Position numbers and translations under genes: made by a program | Notes under the pieces: generated by a model | The model's input: the letters and a program-made list of their open reading frames with translations, nothing else | Told to the model about the DNA's origin: nothing | Databases searched by the model: none | Assembly: GCA_010356995.1 (NCBI GenBank) | Contig: ML996687.1 | Coordinates: forward strand, 807,803 to 871,802 | Length of the DNA stretch: 64,000 bases | Direction: 5' to 3' | Source of the DNA: Trichodelitschia bisporula | Taxonomy: Eukaryota > Ascomycota > Dothideomycetes > Phaeotrichales > Phaeotrichaceae | Part shown: positions 33,542-44,814 of the stretch, piece after piece | Numbering within the stretch: the stretch's first letter is position 1 | Layout: each line of letters begins with the position of its first letter

Positions 33542-33775
33542 AGTGATTGATATTATGCACGGGGGAGATGCTCGTCTCTGGCAGACAGAAATCGGGGAAG
33601 GAGAGTTGAAGACAATGTCATACTTCAAATCAGATCAAACTATGGGATGGGAACCTTGTACATAGGAAGCGTCGCACACCAAGCGAACAAATAAGAACAT
33701 TCGTTCATCAGCTTCATACTTCATTACAGGGATATATCTCTGATATCGTACATGGGTACGCTCGAGACGGGAGAC

Positions 33776-34993
33776 TTATGTTGAATCGTCGCCCTCAGTA
33801 GTCGTTCGTCGTCTCTCCATGGCTCTCTTGATAGCACCGCTCACCTCGGGATTGTTCCTGATCTCATTCTGGACCAACCACGCTGTTAGTTGTTGTTGGA
33901 GCCTGTCCTCGGCCGAAGGGTCGTCCGCAAAAGGCGTCAGTTCAAGTTCGAGGAGTTTCTTCACGTTCCCGTCGACAGCTCCGATCAGAAGCGCTAACTG
34001 ATCTATCGTTTGACGCTGGACAACTTCCACGTTTCCTTGGTTGGTGGGGCTCCGAAATAGTGGAGTTAGCTGAGCAACGGCGATGAAGAATGACAGCGCA
34101 ATTTTACGTGCGAGGATGATGGCCTGGAACGGCAGGTAGGGCGGGCGAAGTCTTAATGTTGTGCAAAGAGGGTTGATCAACCGGGCTACCAGCGGAGGGA
34201 AATCAGGACGAGTGATAGTATGCGCCTCGAAGACAAGCATCGCTGCCAGAGCAAGATAACGCCACTGTTGATGATTAAAAAAACTGCATTTCCTGGTGCA
34301 ACGATACTTACGTAGCGCCCGTCTTCCATGTAGCCGAGCACACTCATGACAACCAGCATCAAAGCGCTCCCTAGGTAGTATGGTGCGATAGTCTGCGCAC
34401 CGGTCACGACGAAGTCAAATACCGTTTTGCACGAGCGCCATTGCAAAATAATCTGTCCGAAACGATCATATGCAAAGCGCTTTGCAGGATCGGTGAGCAC
34501 ATCGTGGGCTTGCTTGAGGTGGATGAACCCGGCTTCAGCTTGCTGCCGGAATTCGGGCATCACCTTGTCAGGATGAAGTCGGACTGAGCTATAAGCGCGC
34601 GTTAATAGCGACCTTGAGATATAAGTGGACTCAAAAGGACGTACATCTTGCGAAACTGGGTTCTAATGGTCCTCTCGTCGGCGTCAACTGGCACACTGAG
34701 ATCTCGGTAGAAAGTGCTGGCCCGCTGCAGTTCCCAGTCCGCTTCATATATTGTGTAGAGCAGATACGCAGCAATGACCAGAATGAATATGTTCTTCCGG
34801 TGCTTCGCCCATCTGGGCTCGCCGGGACGCGGTTGGTGTTCGCCGGCACGTAGGGTAATGCGATAGTAGAATGTCTGGAGCCATCCTGTTACAAGCTGGC
34901 CGATGTTAGTAGGCGCGATGAGAAATAAATTAAGAGCTTGCTTACATTTGGCAAAACGTACCACGCGCCCCATGAAAAAAGTTGGCTTGACAT
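33776..34993 (-). CDS. ER-membrane J-domain (DnaJ) co-chaperone
   Basis: Exons 34993-34946, 34895-34645, 34588-34312 and 34264-33776 give 354 residues. The N-terminus MSSQLFSWGAWYVLPNLVTGW and IFILVIAAYLLYTIYEADW are membrane segments. The J domain follows, with the essential HPD in SVRLHPDKVMPEF and then FIHLKQAHDVLTDPAKRFAYDRFG. More hydrophobic segments come next (TIAPYYLGSALMLVVMSVLGY, WRYLALAAMLVFEAHTI). J proteins stimulate Hsp70 ATPase; if the J domain faces the lumen the partner would be Kar2/BiP, which is inferred. The start at 34993 is chosen because its 16-residue first exon splices in phase; an upstream frame starting MAVSS reads into the intron. Confidence 0.88.
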
Positions 34994-35104
34994 CGTGGGT
35001 GCGAGGCAAGGGGTCGAGGAAGTGAGAGCTGGCGACCGTCATGCGGCGTCCACTGGAGACAGCCACATTGCATGTCCAGGGTCCACTCGGCTCGCCTTCT
35101 GTTG

Positions 35105-35116
35105 TACCGTACGGTA
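35105..35116. repeat. perfect 12-bp palindrome TACCGTACGGTA, copy 2
   Basis: It is identical to the 14395 copy and is followed two bases later by TACCGTA, so a longer hairpin is possible. Confidence 0.75.
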
Positions 35117-35237
35117 GCTACCGTATTTTTACAGGGATGGCTGCGCCGTGTCGATCTTCCGAGTCCGATCCGACCCTGGCGACTTTGAATGTCGGAAAGA
35201 TCCGACTTGGCACATCAACTTTATAGAGTGGGACAGG

Positions 35238-35247
35238 TACATCCGTA
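35238..35247 (-). repeat. TACGGATGTA motif, copy 6 (reverse)
   Basis: On the plus strand it reads GTACATCCGTAT. It lies 245 bp upstream of the J-protein start, in that gene's sense orientation. Confidence 0.6.
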
Positions 35248-35416
35248 TTAGATGCTACGGATTACTTCACTTTTCACGACTGTTTTGATCCCACACTGTG
35301 CCGTGGAATGCAAGGTAACAAATTGCTGGCATATTTATCTCGCCAGCAGCACATCCAACTGTTCAAGAACCCGAGACCCCTCCCGCAGGAGTGGTCTTGC
35401 TAAACTTCATCCAAGC

Positions 35417-37040
35417 TCAGAGCGCGCCCTCGTCATTGGGACGAGTTTCAGACGCCGATGGGTCTGCAATGTGATCGCCTTCAAATATAAAGCCAATCTC
35501 TACTAAACTTGTAGGTGAACACCCAAAAGTTTTCCTATGCTCCAAGAATGCCTTTCTGATTGCCGGAAACCGCTCACGCACCCAAAATTCCTTCTCCCCC
35601 CACTTCTTCGGAAGCTTTCCTCTCCCGCCATGGTCCAACCCTTCCCGAGGCTCAGCGCTTGCGGCCCAGTCATAGAGCATATTGATGTACTGCGCGTCTT
35701 TTGGGAAATTGAGCCTGTGGAAGCTTCTTCCGTTGCTAGACTGAGCAATATGAGCGGCCTCCCATGACTCCAGTTCTTCCACGGACGGCAAAGAAAGGCG
35801 TCCGGAGTAGAGGCGAGCAAGCACGGCAGCTTGCGCCTCTGACAATGGAAATGGAATGACCTTCTGCGGGAGCGCAAGGAAGGCCAAGGTCGGTGCAGGC
35901 GTATAGATCAGGTGAAGGCATGTGTGCTTAACCCTCAAGCCATCAGAAATTGGTGGTGGTTTAAGCTTGTCGAGAAATGGCATGGAGTAGAGGTAGCCGG
36001 TGCAAAAAAGAACATGGTCGACCTGTGCCTCGCTGCCATTGGCAAATAGAACGGATTGGTTCTCAGGAATGAACTTTGAAATCTCAGGGACGAGTTGAAT
36101 GACTGAATTCGAAGCAAACCCAGCTTCCAAAGAAGAATGGGACCTTTCAGCAACGAATAAGGTTCCTTGACAGACAGCGGCAAGTTGAGAAGCGATGTCG
36201 AGGCCGGATGCGCTGCTTCCAACAACGACGATTCTCTTCCCCATAAACTCCTCGGGCCTGCGGTAGTACTTAGAGTGTGATATTGCGCCTGGATATCGCT
36301 CCGCCCATGCCCGGACGCCCGGGATGTCGGGGACATACGGGACACTGTAATGCCCAGACGCGACTATAACAGCATCATATATGCTCGTCTGATTCCGCCC
36401 CAAATCAAGATCGAGCGAATCGACCCTCCATTGAGCATGAATCAAAGTCGGGTCACTTGAAGCTCCGTGAAGAGGCCGAACATCCAGGACCTGCCGTCGA
36501 AATTTGATCAAGCTTCGAATGTCGCCGGCGTAGTTCTGTAGATAACTTTGCACTTGGGAATGCTTTGGGAAGAGAGGGATGTCGTCTGCAAAGTTCAGAT
36601 CAGAAAAGCCCATCAAACACCTAGGAATGTTGGTTTCCAGCAGGTCATAAACCGGGCTTAGGAAGACTGGTTGTTTCAAACGGTCCGCGGCTTGGCCGTT
36701 GATGGGATGTTTGGTCCGCCATACCGGCTGTTCAGGTCCAAGATGAGCATCTGTTTGCGGGACGGAGAAGAGGTGATCTCCAGAACTCTCAGGCGTATAC
36801 CCCCAAACTCCGCCGATGTCGTCTCGCTGCTCAAAGACATCTATTGTCTGGAAGGCCCCTTCATTCTTGAGATATCTGACCAAAAATTAGTTCGGCAGAA
36901 GCCTACAGCCTACACACGTACTTCGCTGCAGCGAGGCCAGCTGGTCCCGCGCCTATAATGGCTACTTTATGGACATCGAAATGGAGTCTTTGCGACAGTA
37001 TTTCGTCCTTAGATATCAGTTGAGAAGAGCGGGTTGCCAT
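35417..37040 (-). CDS. flavin-containing monooxygenase-like protein
   Basis: This is an FAD- and NADPH-dependent oxygenase of the class B (FMO/BVMO) type. Exons 37040-36922 and 36875-35417 give 525 residues. The FAD-binding loop GAGPAGLAAA starts near residue 29. The second dinucleotide loop VVVGSSASGLDIASQLA lies mid-protein, preceded by the FMO fingerprint GAISHSKYYR (the FxGxxxHxxxY/F pattern with Tyr-Pro-Gly in place of Phe). IVASGHYSVPYVPDIPG and LFCTGYLYSMPFLD match conserved FMO segments. A first exon of 119 nt is required to supply the FAD loop. No biosynthetic core gene lies nearby, so the substrate cannot be guessed; many fungal homologues oxidise amines or thiols. Confidence 0.88.
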
Positions 37041-37602
37041 GTTTCAAGTGGATGACACCGAGAGTTTCAAGATAAGATCTGTTTCTGGATGGGGATTAAG
37101 CCAAGAAAACCTTTGAATTGCACCATTGGCTTGCAACATTTCGAATCCAAAGTCGCTAACGCAAGCTTGGTCAGGACTTCTAGCCCGGCGCCTGAAGGAG
37201 AGTCACAATGCTAATGGCACTACAAAGGGATAGGCACAAGTGAGTGGGAAATTGTGGGTTATCACCGGCTCGACGCCGTGTACATCCGTAGACCATGACA
37301 TCCCGCTGCAGTTAGGAAGTGTGGAGTGAGATATTGCCTCTCAAGCCATTATGAATGGACGGTGACTTGGATACGATGTCAGGAAGCTGGCCACTTTACA
37401 CAAGAAGGGAACAAAACACGCAGCGCGTACACTGCGGTACGTAGTAGACGCGTCGGCACGTGGATTGAACAGCATCCTAAGGTACGCACGGAGCGCAAAG
37501 CGAGCTTGCCATCAAGAGACGCCAAGAGCGCCCTTGCTCATAAAATTTTCGACAAGCTCCCAATGTTCCTCGCTCCCCAACTCTCTCCTTCACGCATCTA
37601 AC
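37041..37602. promoter_or_regulatory. divergent FMO-FCF2 promoter
   Basis: This 562-bp spacer holds one TACATCCGTA motif (37281) and a GTAC-rich patch around 37424-37450. Confidence 0.45.
37281..37290 (-). repeat. TACGGATGTA motif, copy 7 (reverse)
   Basis: On the plus strand it reads GTACATCCGTAG. It lies 241 bp from the FMO start and 313 bp from the FCF2 start. Confidence 0.6.
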
Positions 37603-38449
37603 ATGGCTTCTTCGCTCGACCAACTACCTCCTGAAAAAATCGATGAACTCTTGCAACAGGCAGAAGGGCGCTTAAAGGCTGGAGAGACCACCTGCCCGAA
37701 TGCTGCGACTGTTAAAACCAGATTTCCCAAGCTGGACGTCGGCACCCTCCCCACCCCGTATGTTCAGCAGTCCGGACCGGTCGTGTGTGCCGACAGCAAG
37801 GCGCTCGTCCCGTCTTCACAGCGGACGGTTTCAGAGAAGCCCAGGACGCTCGTTGACCCAGTTCTAGTGCGCCAAAGACGCAAAAACGGTATGTTCTTTG
37901 CATACCTTTCCGAATATGCTGTGAGGAAAATTACCCAATTCTTCTTGACGCGGTGCCCGGAACCGTTTTGGTCTCCTTGCCGCAACCTATGAGAGATTAT
38001 TTTCATAGTTACTCTGAGCATCAAACAATCCATTCATTTTACTCCTTCCTTCGTTGGATCGTTACTGACAACCCGAAGCCCCAGATACTCTTCCAGACTG
38101 GTACAACATTCCACGGACAAATTTGACAACTGAACTCAAACGGGACCTCCAACTGCTCAATATGCGCTCGGTTCTCGATCCGAAAAGGATGTACAAAAAG
38201 CAGGGAAAGTTCAAGATACCCGAATACTCTCAAGTTGGTCAAATTGTCGAGGGGCCGACAGAATTCTACAGCGCTCGGTTGAGGAATAAGGATCGGAAGG
38301 AAACTTTTGTGGAAGATGCCTTGGCCGGCGAGGTCGAAACTGGACGGTTCAAGAGGAAGTATGAAGAAGTCCAGACCAAAAAGACAAGCGGCAAGAAGGC
38401 CTTCTACAAAGCACTCAAGGCCAAGCGAAGCAAGCATGGCAAAGGTTGA
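37603..38449 (+). CDS. fcf2: rRNA-processing protein Fcf2
   Basis: This is a nucleolar protein of the SSU processome needed for early pre-rRNA cleavages leading to 18S rRNA. Exons 37603-37888 and 38085-38449 give 216 residues. The conserved Fcf2 domain is in the second exon: DWYNIPRTNLTTELKRDLQLL, MRSVLDPKRMYKK, FKIPEYSQVGQIVEGPTEFYSARL and the basic tail KAFYKALKAKRSKHGKG, which can serve as a nuclear/nucleolar targeting signal. The N-terminal part is a short helical region (DQLPPEKIDELLQQAEGRL) typical of the family. The intron of 196 nt is the longest in the window. Confidence 0.92.
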
Positions 38450-39348
38450 ACGCTGCTGCACGCAGGTACGCTTGCCACCATTCTCGACCAATCTTCAGCT
38501 TCAAAGCGGAACACACTATTAAAAGCTACATTGCCCTTATGCCGCCTTACCAGCACCGTCTCATTTTACAGCCGCTACGGATGTAGTTGAATGGGCATTC
38601 GATGAAATTGGTACATGGGCTTACGCTACATGCACGCAGAATATCTTGAGATATTCGGCTTCGTGCCTAGGAAGTGAAGAGCCGAAGGATGGGTTCAGAG
38701 GAGTTATGCTAGCATTGAGCGGGATTCCCTTGGCGACGGCCCAGGGATGCCATTGTAGATGCATGCAATCGAGCACAGTGAACATACTCCTTAAACGGAC
38801 TGTCATATCAAGAACACTTGAGCTGGAATGCCATCTGGCGTCCCAGTTCACATTGCAGTTGACTTTGCAAACGGAACATACCACGTGATAAGATGCCTTG
38901 TGCTTACCGAAGATTCCACGCAGAATGTGTGACTAATCATTCCAGGCTTGGCAGAGGCGCGGGTCCTTGAACGGCAGCGGTATTCACTCTTCTTCTCTTC
39001 TACTCTTCGTCCGTCACCATCACATCGTCTCGCACAAACCGCCGTCTCCTTTCGGATCCCCACTTGCGAGCTGACGGACATCGAAATTACGCACTGCCAC
39101 CTTCGCTTGCTTAATCCTCCGCCAATCGAGAGGCGGCACCGTCACTGCATCGAGGCGCTTCTTGCGACGACTCCTGGAGGCACGCCTTCTTCCACTCGTT
39201 AGTCACAGCGAGCACGTCTGCAAGAAGTGAATTCGACGTTCGACTGCTGGACATACAGTTAGGGAGGGAGGCGTAGATAGCAGACCCCAAGGAAGCCAAG
39301 CGGCCTCCCTTACTCCGTACCGAACGAAACCAAGAAAAGTCATCAAAG
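38450..39348. other. intergenic upstream of TFIIB
   Basis: This 0.9-kb spacer has one TACGGATGTA motif (38576) and a TACTCCGTA variant near 39316, about 30 bp before the TFIIB ATG. No gene is seen. Confidence 0.5.
38576..38585 (+). repeat. TACGGATGTA motif, copy 8
   Basis: The context is CTACGGATGTAG. It lies 127 bp after the FCF2 stop and 764 bp before TFIIB, the only copy nearer a 3' end than a start codon. Confidence 0.6.
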
Positions 39349-40416
39349 ATGGCGTCCACCATGACTGAAGAGCGCGCCCTCTCACCAGGAGAGGTGCCTG
39401 AGACGCAGGCCTTGACGGAAAGGCCCCAAGAGTGGGCGCAGAACCTTAACATCCACCTTGTCTGCGCCGACTGCAAGGAGTACCCGCCCAACTTGGTCGA
39501 GGAGTTTGCATCGGGCGATACGGTGTGTGGCTCTTGCGGTCTGGTTCTCCAGTCGCACGTTGTCGACACGCGCTCAGAATGGCGCACCTTCTCGAACGAC
39601 GACCAAGGCAACGATGACCCCTCGCGTATCGGTGAGGCGGCCAACCCGCTGCTCAATGGTTCACAACTTTCCACAACCATTGCCTATGGGCAAGGCGATG
39701 CGCGGAGCAGAGACCTCAACCGTGCCCAGAACAGGGCGAATGCGGACAAGACGACGAAGGCCCTGCTGGCCGCCTACAAGCAGATCGGCACACTGTGCGA
39801 CTCGTACCACCTATCGCACAGTGTGGCAGACACAGCTCGCCAGCTCTACAAGATGACGGATGACACAAAGGCGTTCAAGGGCAAGTCGCAAGACGCCATT
39901 ATCGCCAGCACAATTTTTATCTCGTGCAGGCAGAATAACGTGCCGCGTACCTTCAAGGAGATCACCTCGCTCACCAAGGTGCCTAAGAAGGAGATTGGCC
40001 GTACGTTCAAGGCCCTCGAGAAGTTCTTTCAGAAGCACACTCAAAGCACCGTGGCCAAGAACGAAACTTACACCACGACAACATCGACGAAAGCGCAGGA
40101 TCTCTGCGGGCGCTACTGCTCAGGACTCGATCTTCCGCAGCAAATCAGCGTCATTGCAGGCGAGTATGCCGACGAAATGATCAAGGCTGGTCTGTTGGCT
40201 GGTCGTTCGCCGTTATCCATCGCTGCCGTGTCCATTTACATGATGTCGCACCTGATGGGTATGCCCAAGACGCCGAAGGAGATCTCACTCGTGGCCGGTG
40301 TCAGCGATGGCACTATCCGCACCGCCTACCGACACATCTTCGAGGATCGTAAGGCTCTGATCAAGCCTGTGTGGCTTGAAAAAGGCGGCAACATGGATCT
40401 TCTACCGCAAGCTTAG
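39349..40416 (+). CDS. sua7: transcription initiation factor TFIIB
   Basis: This is the general RNA polymerase II factor that bridges TBP and polymerase and helps select the start site. A single exon gives 355 residues. The N-terminal zinc ribbon has CADC and CGSC pairs, followed by the B-finger region (SEWRTFSNDDQGNDDPSRIGEAANPLL). Two cyclin-like repeats follow: AAYKQIGTLCDSYHLSHSVADTA with KGKSQDAIIASTIFISCRQ, and ISVIAGEYADEMIKAGLLAG with SPLSIAAVSIYMMSHLMGM. The length and intronless structure are normal. MAST at 39349 is taken as the start; a second Met four codons later is also possible. Confidence 0.97.
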   Translation: MASTMTEERALSPGEVPETQALTERPQEWAQNLNIHLVCADCKEYPPNLVEEFASGDTVCGSCGLVLQSHVVDTRSEWRTFSNDDQGNDDPSRIGEAANPLLNGSQLSTTIAYGQGDARSRDLNRAQNRANADKTTKALLAAYKQIGTLCDSYHLSHSVADTARQLYKMTDDTKAFKGKSQDAIIASTIFISCRQNNVPRTFKEITSLTKVPKKEIGRTFKALEKFFQKHTQSTVAKNETYTTTTSTKAQDLCGRYCSGLDLPQQISVIAGEYADEMIKAGLLAGRSPLSIAAVSIYMMSHLMGMPKTPKEISLVAGVSDGTIRTAYRHIFEDRKALIKPVWLEKGGNMDLLPQA

Positions 40417-40931
40417 TCTTGATATCGGAGGGCGGGCTCATAGACGGCTGGGTACGGAGATTTCTTCGATCTTTGGGATTTGCGAATGCTCTTATGCTGG
40501 GGCGAGTGTTGTGGCAGTGGGTCTAGGTTGGCGTCGACCGGAGCACGGTGTTCGGATGGCGCTGGGAGGGCTTGGTGCTATGCTTTTGTAAGGGCTTGAC
40601 GCAGACATGACGACGTGGTGGGGTGATGGCATGAAGGTCGAGGCAAAGCGGGCGGACGGAACCATTAAATTGGACAACTGGCTCATCTGTTGTTTAGACT
40701 GGCTGTCGGCAGCAAGTAAATTGATAGCTGGAGGTTTAAGGTGCGGGTATTTGCAAGTGTTAAAGTGTGAATGCGCATGTAACAAAAACCTGGCCATATT
40801 GCTCTTTCGTATACCTATCGCGATTGCCGCTCTATCTCCCCGCCGGCCCACTCCCGTACGGCAAAACAAAGCAAGGCAAGTAAGTCTAACAAACAAAAGC
40901 ACATAACTTTTCAGGACTTCCTCTCCCCTAT
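40417..40931. other. intergenic between convergent TFIIB and ODC genes
   Basis: It contains the 3' flanks of both genes. Nothing else is seen. Confidence 0.6.
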
Positions 40932-42405
40932 TCATTCGAGCTGCAGCAGCGCACGCACGCTGGGATCGCTAGACACATACACGACTGAGTGTTTGTCGGT
41001 AAAACCGTTGAACCTGGTAGCGGAGCACTTGGTGTATGCTGGTTGCTGTTAGCTGTGGTTCATCTAGAGACAACTCCGATAAACTCACCACCCATATCCT
41101 CAAAGTACATCCAGTCACCTGTCTGGATGACTTCCGGAAAGGAGCAGGCCTGGGCGATGCAGTCGATGCCATCGCACGTCGGTCCCCAGATGGAGTAGTC
41201 GACCATGTTGGGCGTCTCGTAGCCGCTGGAGTGAGCGGCATACAGGAAACGATCGCCTGCACGCAGGATACGTGGTACCGGGTTCTGGTGGTCGAAGATG
41301 ATGCTGGAGAAGTTGCCGTAAACGCCATCGTTGAGGTACAGCATATACGACGACGTACCCAAGGTAGGGTCATTGACCGTCCGGCGCGCAATCACGTGGC
41401 ACGCAAGCGTGAAGGCCGACGAGACATAGAAGCGGCCCGGTTCGCCAATGATGCGGATGTGCGGCGGAAAATAGCAGTCGAGCGCGCTCGACAGCACGGC
41501 TGCCATATCCTCGAAGGAGGCGTCGCTGCAGAAGCCACCTCCGACGTCGAGCGTGTGCATGGCAAAGCCTAGGTCGGCGGCCTGGTCGAAGACGACACGT
41601 GCGTCTTGCACCGCCTTGAGGAAAGCCTTGGGGTCGGAGGCGCCGGAGCCGATATGGAAGGCAACACCAACGACATTGAGGCCGAGGGCGTGCGCCAACT
41701 CGAGAAGATCACGGGTGTTGTCGAGTGACGCGCCGAACTTGAGGCTTAGCGGGCAAAGACTGGCCGAGTCGTCGGTCAGAATGCGCAGGTACAGCTCGGC
41801 GTCGGGCAGGAGCTGCTTGGTTTTGTAAAGCTCGTCGGCATTGTCGAAGGTGAGCTGTCTGACGCCGTTCTGAGCAGCGTAGCGGAGGTGGGACTTGGTC
41901 TTGCAGGGCTGCGCGTAGATGATGCGCGCGGGGTCAATGCCCATCTGGAGGACCTGCTCCATCTCGGCCTTGGAGGCGCAGTCGAAGCCGGTGCCGAGTT
42001 CGGCCAACAAGCGGAGAACCTGTGGATCCGGGTTACATTTGACCGCTGGTGATGTTAGCAAGTCACGCGACGAAAGAAAAACTTTGGTAACGGGATACCA
42101 TAATGCGGTTTGACGCGGCCAAGGTTCAGCTTCCACCTCAGGTGCTGGCGATAGACCTCGCCAAGGTCGGCAACAAAGAAGGCATCTTCGTCACCTACAT
42201 CGCACGTATCGTGATCGATGGTGGAGATGCGACATTCAAGGGCCTGAGAAATCAGGCGCTTAGCTTCAGTCAAGCCATGATTTATAGGGCGCAGCAAGTC
42301 CAAGTCGCTGCTACTTGCGTCTAAAACCGGTGGTGGCGGTGTTGGTGGGGTCGTTTGCAAAGGCAAATCGATGTAATCGTTAGACGTAAGAGCAGAAGGT
42401 GCCAT
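40932..42405 (-). CDS. SPE1: ornithine decarboxylase
   Basis: This is the PLP enzyme that makes putrescine from ornithine, the committed step of polyamine synthesis. Exons 42405-42099, 42045-41089 and 41038-40932 give 456 residues. Key sites: the PLP lysine in PHYAVKCNPDP (built across the first splice), the family motif FDNADELYK, HIGSGASDPKAF (PLP phosphate region), LDVGGGF, GEPGRFYV, and the catalytic Cys in WGPTCDGID. The last exon supplies DMGAYTKCSATRFNGF, completing the PLP-pocket Tyr, and ends ALLQLE. Regulation by antizyme and by a long leader is known for the family; here a pyrimidine-rich leader on the coding strand precedes the ATG. Confidence 0.96.
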
Positions 42406-44202
42406 AACCCGGGGCAGCCCGCTCCTGGTTGTGTGGGTTTGCGATAGAAAGGGTAGAGTCGGGTAGTAGCAGTGTTAGGGGGGCCGGAACGGCTCGAAGC
42501 GGTTACTCGACGACAGACGAGGCCTCCTCGACTCTTCCTCAGAGAGAGGAAGAAGTCCAAAGGGCGTCCTATGCGGCAGCTGGAAGATTGGAGACACTTG
42601 GGAGCTTGGGGGAAGCGGAACAGGAATCAAGACGCCTGGGGGATGTCGGAACGGAGGCGCCAAGTGCGGGATATTTTGGTGATGTGTGATATTGGCGGGG
42701 AGAGGAACACCCGGAAGCGAGGGGAAGCCAAAGAGGAAGAGAAGAAAGAGAAAGATGCTGGGGGGGAGGGAAGCGGGGAGGGAAGAGAAGGGGGGAAGGG
42801 AGGGGGGGAACGGGTTGGATAGTATGCGGGCTTTTTATATTGAAACCCGTAATAGCGCGTGGGTGAGTGGGCAGGCGTACGAGCGGTTCCGGTGACTTGC
42901 GGGTTTGAGGCACCGAAACCTGCAAGGCTGTCGATCGTCTACTGAAGCACGATCAAAGGCGTGTTTGGCTGAATAAGTGGGCTTTTTGATGGGAGAAGGG
43001 ATTTTACGGAATACAGGGAACGAGGTTCTGGAGAGAGAGCAGAGGGGGTGCTGGGAGTGGGAGGAGAAGGAGGAGAGCAGAGGTGAGAAGGCCGGGATGG
43101 GAGGGGATGTGAGAGGATATGAGGGGATGAGTCGTTTTTGGTGAGGAAGGCGAAGAGAGTCAACAGATTGGGGAAGGGGGAGGGATGGAGAATGGCGGTG
43201 GAGAGGATGAGAGAATTTTTTTGTGGTGTTCGCTTCGGCCTGGCCCGGAGGCCCACACACAAGAAGCTGATGTGTGTACTCCGTACTACGTACCGTACCA
43301 TATCCCTGACTACCAGGACTACATGCCGTACCGGACACTATTATTTTGGCATTTGGGTGAGTGTTGTGAGTACCGCCGTCCGTGTGCCTTTCGGTACCTG
43401 TCGTAAGGTCCTTTCGCAACAGTGAGTGAAGTTACAGCAGGATGATACTAATATAGCTCGGCAGCCAGTCAACAGAGTGGTGATACGATACGGTGCTCCG
43501 TACATATACAAATAGGGTTGGGTGTTCGCATGTTCTCCTCCTCCCTCCCTCGAGCTCACCATAACTAAAGAGCGAGTGTGGCAACTCTCTCCTCCCTCTC
43601 TCTACTTTACTACGTTGCGTATGTACATCCGTATCTTGCAAGTATATATTGCCTGTTCAGTCCTTTGCTGCTGTTACCCGGCAGTCCCGCTGCATCGCCA
43701 CATCGCCACTCCCAGCAATCCACGTGACTCCTAGGGCGCGAAAGAGAGACCTCAATCGCCGATTACCGGATTGATGCCTTGTGGCTGCCTCGGGAACCTC
43801 TTTAGTCCTTACTGCCTCGGGCCGCAACGCACATGGGGACCATCAGCATCACATGCCAGATTCAAACCCTCCAAAAATGCCTCCCCGCTGCGCATGGCTT
43901 GGCCTACGTCACCGGGTCACGTTGTACAACCTACACGGCCCAAGGGCCCATACGTGCAGGAAGAAAGAGGGGTGTTGCAGTGTACGTCATGAGGCTGAAT
44001 ATGCTGCCCCGCTCCTTCCTCCGGCCAAGGTCATTCATCGTCGTGCTTCACGCGTACCGTACCCGTACTAGCTTCAAGTTTCACAATCCGCAAGCTTATT
44101 TAACCAGCTTTCCTCCCACTCTTTTATTTCCCTCACACAAGAACTCCAGCAACTCTTACCAACACTCCTCAATTTCAAATCCCAAACCAAACCCTCATCA
44201 TC
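42406..44202. promoter_or_regulatory. divergent ODC-HMP1 upstream region
   Basis: About 42600-43220 is purine-rich on the plus strand, so the ODC leader/promoter is a polypyrimidine tract on the coding strand. A GTAC patch (43276-43310) and a TACATCCGTA motif (43624) follow. No gene is seen; a 194-codon minus-strand ORF through the tract is low-complexity. Confidence 0.5.
43624..43633 (-). repeat. TACGGATGTA motif, copy 9 (reverse)
   Basis: On the plus strand it reads GTACATCCGTAT. It lies 570 bp upstream of the HMP1-like start. Confidence 0.6.
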
Positions 44203-44814
44203 ATGTCTTCCAACACCAACACCAACAAGGACCAGACCTCCACCCTTCAGTCGTATGTCGACTCGGCCAAGGGCGTCGCCCAGTCCCTCCTCGGTTCTGC
44301 CACCGGTAGCACTGCCGACAAGGCCCAGGCCGAAGACCGCAAGGCCACCGCCAACGCTGAGCACGACCTGTCCCACGCCGCCGCCAAGGCTGGTCCCTTT
44401 ACCGTCTCTTCATCCGGTGCCGTTGCCCAAGACGACCCCAACCGCAGCCAGGGCTCCTGGAACCAGACTGTCGGTGCGGGCAAGGAGTTTGTCGGTAATC
44501 TCGTCGGCGCTGAGGGCCTGAAGCGCGAGGGCATCCAGCAAAACCGTGAGGGCAAAGGCCAGGAGGCTCAGGGACAACTGAGCGATCTCGGCACGGGTAT
44601 CACTGATCGGTGAGCACTTCCTACCCAAAGAAAAAAGAAAAGAACTTCGGAGCAGTACGTGCTAACACATACAAGGGCTTCGGGTGCCATTGGCAGCGCA
44701 GTCGCTGGTCTCACCGGCAATACGGAAGAGCAGAAGCGTCGGCAGAACCAGCACGACACTGGCAAGACTCTGCAGCGCGGTGTTGAGGCCGACCTCCAAA
44801 AGCAGGACCAATAA
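44203..44814 (+). CDS. hmp1: CsbD-like / mismatched-base-pair and cruciform-DNA recognition protein (Hmp1-like)
   Basis: Exons 44203-44609 and 44676-44814 give 181 residues. The protein is hydrophilic and rich in Gly, Ala, Gln, Asp and Lys, with no membrane segment. It has CsbD-type stretches: SYVDSAKGVAQSLLGSATG, WNQTVGAGKEFVGNLVGAEGL followed by KREGIQQNREGKGQEAQGQL, and AIGSAVAGLTGNTEEQKRR. Ustilago Hmp1 was described as binding four-way junction DNA; other members behave as abundant stress-induced hydrophilins. Which applies here cannot be told from sequence. The ATG follows a leader with repeated ACCAAAC/CATCATC typical of highly expressed fungal genes. Confidence 0.8.

Larger units (their letters stand above)
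34994..35416. promoter_or_regulatory. upstream region of the J-protein gene / 3' flank of FMO
   Basis: This 423-bp spacer contains the second TACCGTACGGTA palindrome (35105) followed by TACCGTA, and one TACATCCGTA motif (35238). Confidence 0.5.

Noticed and set aside
38621-38888. Pair of opposed ORFs of 80-87 codons between FCF2 and TFIIB
   Set aside because: Neither has a domain, a good start context or splice partners. The region is treated as intergenic.
41036-41572. 178-codon plus-strand ORF
   Set aside because: It lies antisense to ornithine decarboxylase, which is identified with certainty.
42835-43419. 194-codon minus-strand ORF upstream of ODC
   Set aside because: It covers the polypyrimidine tract and is low-complexity, with no domain and no splice link to ODC.
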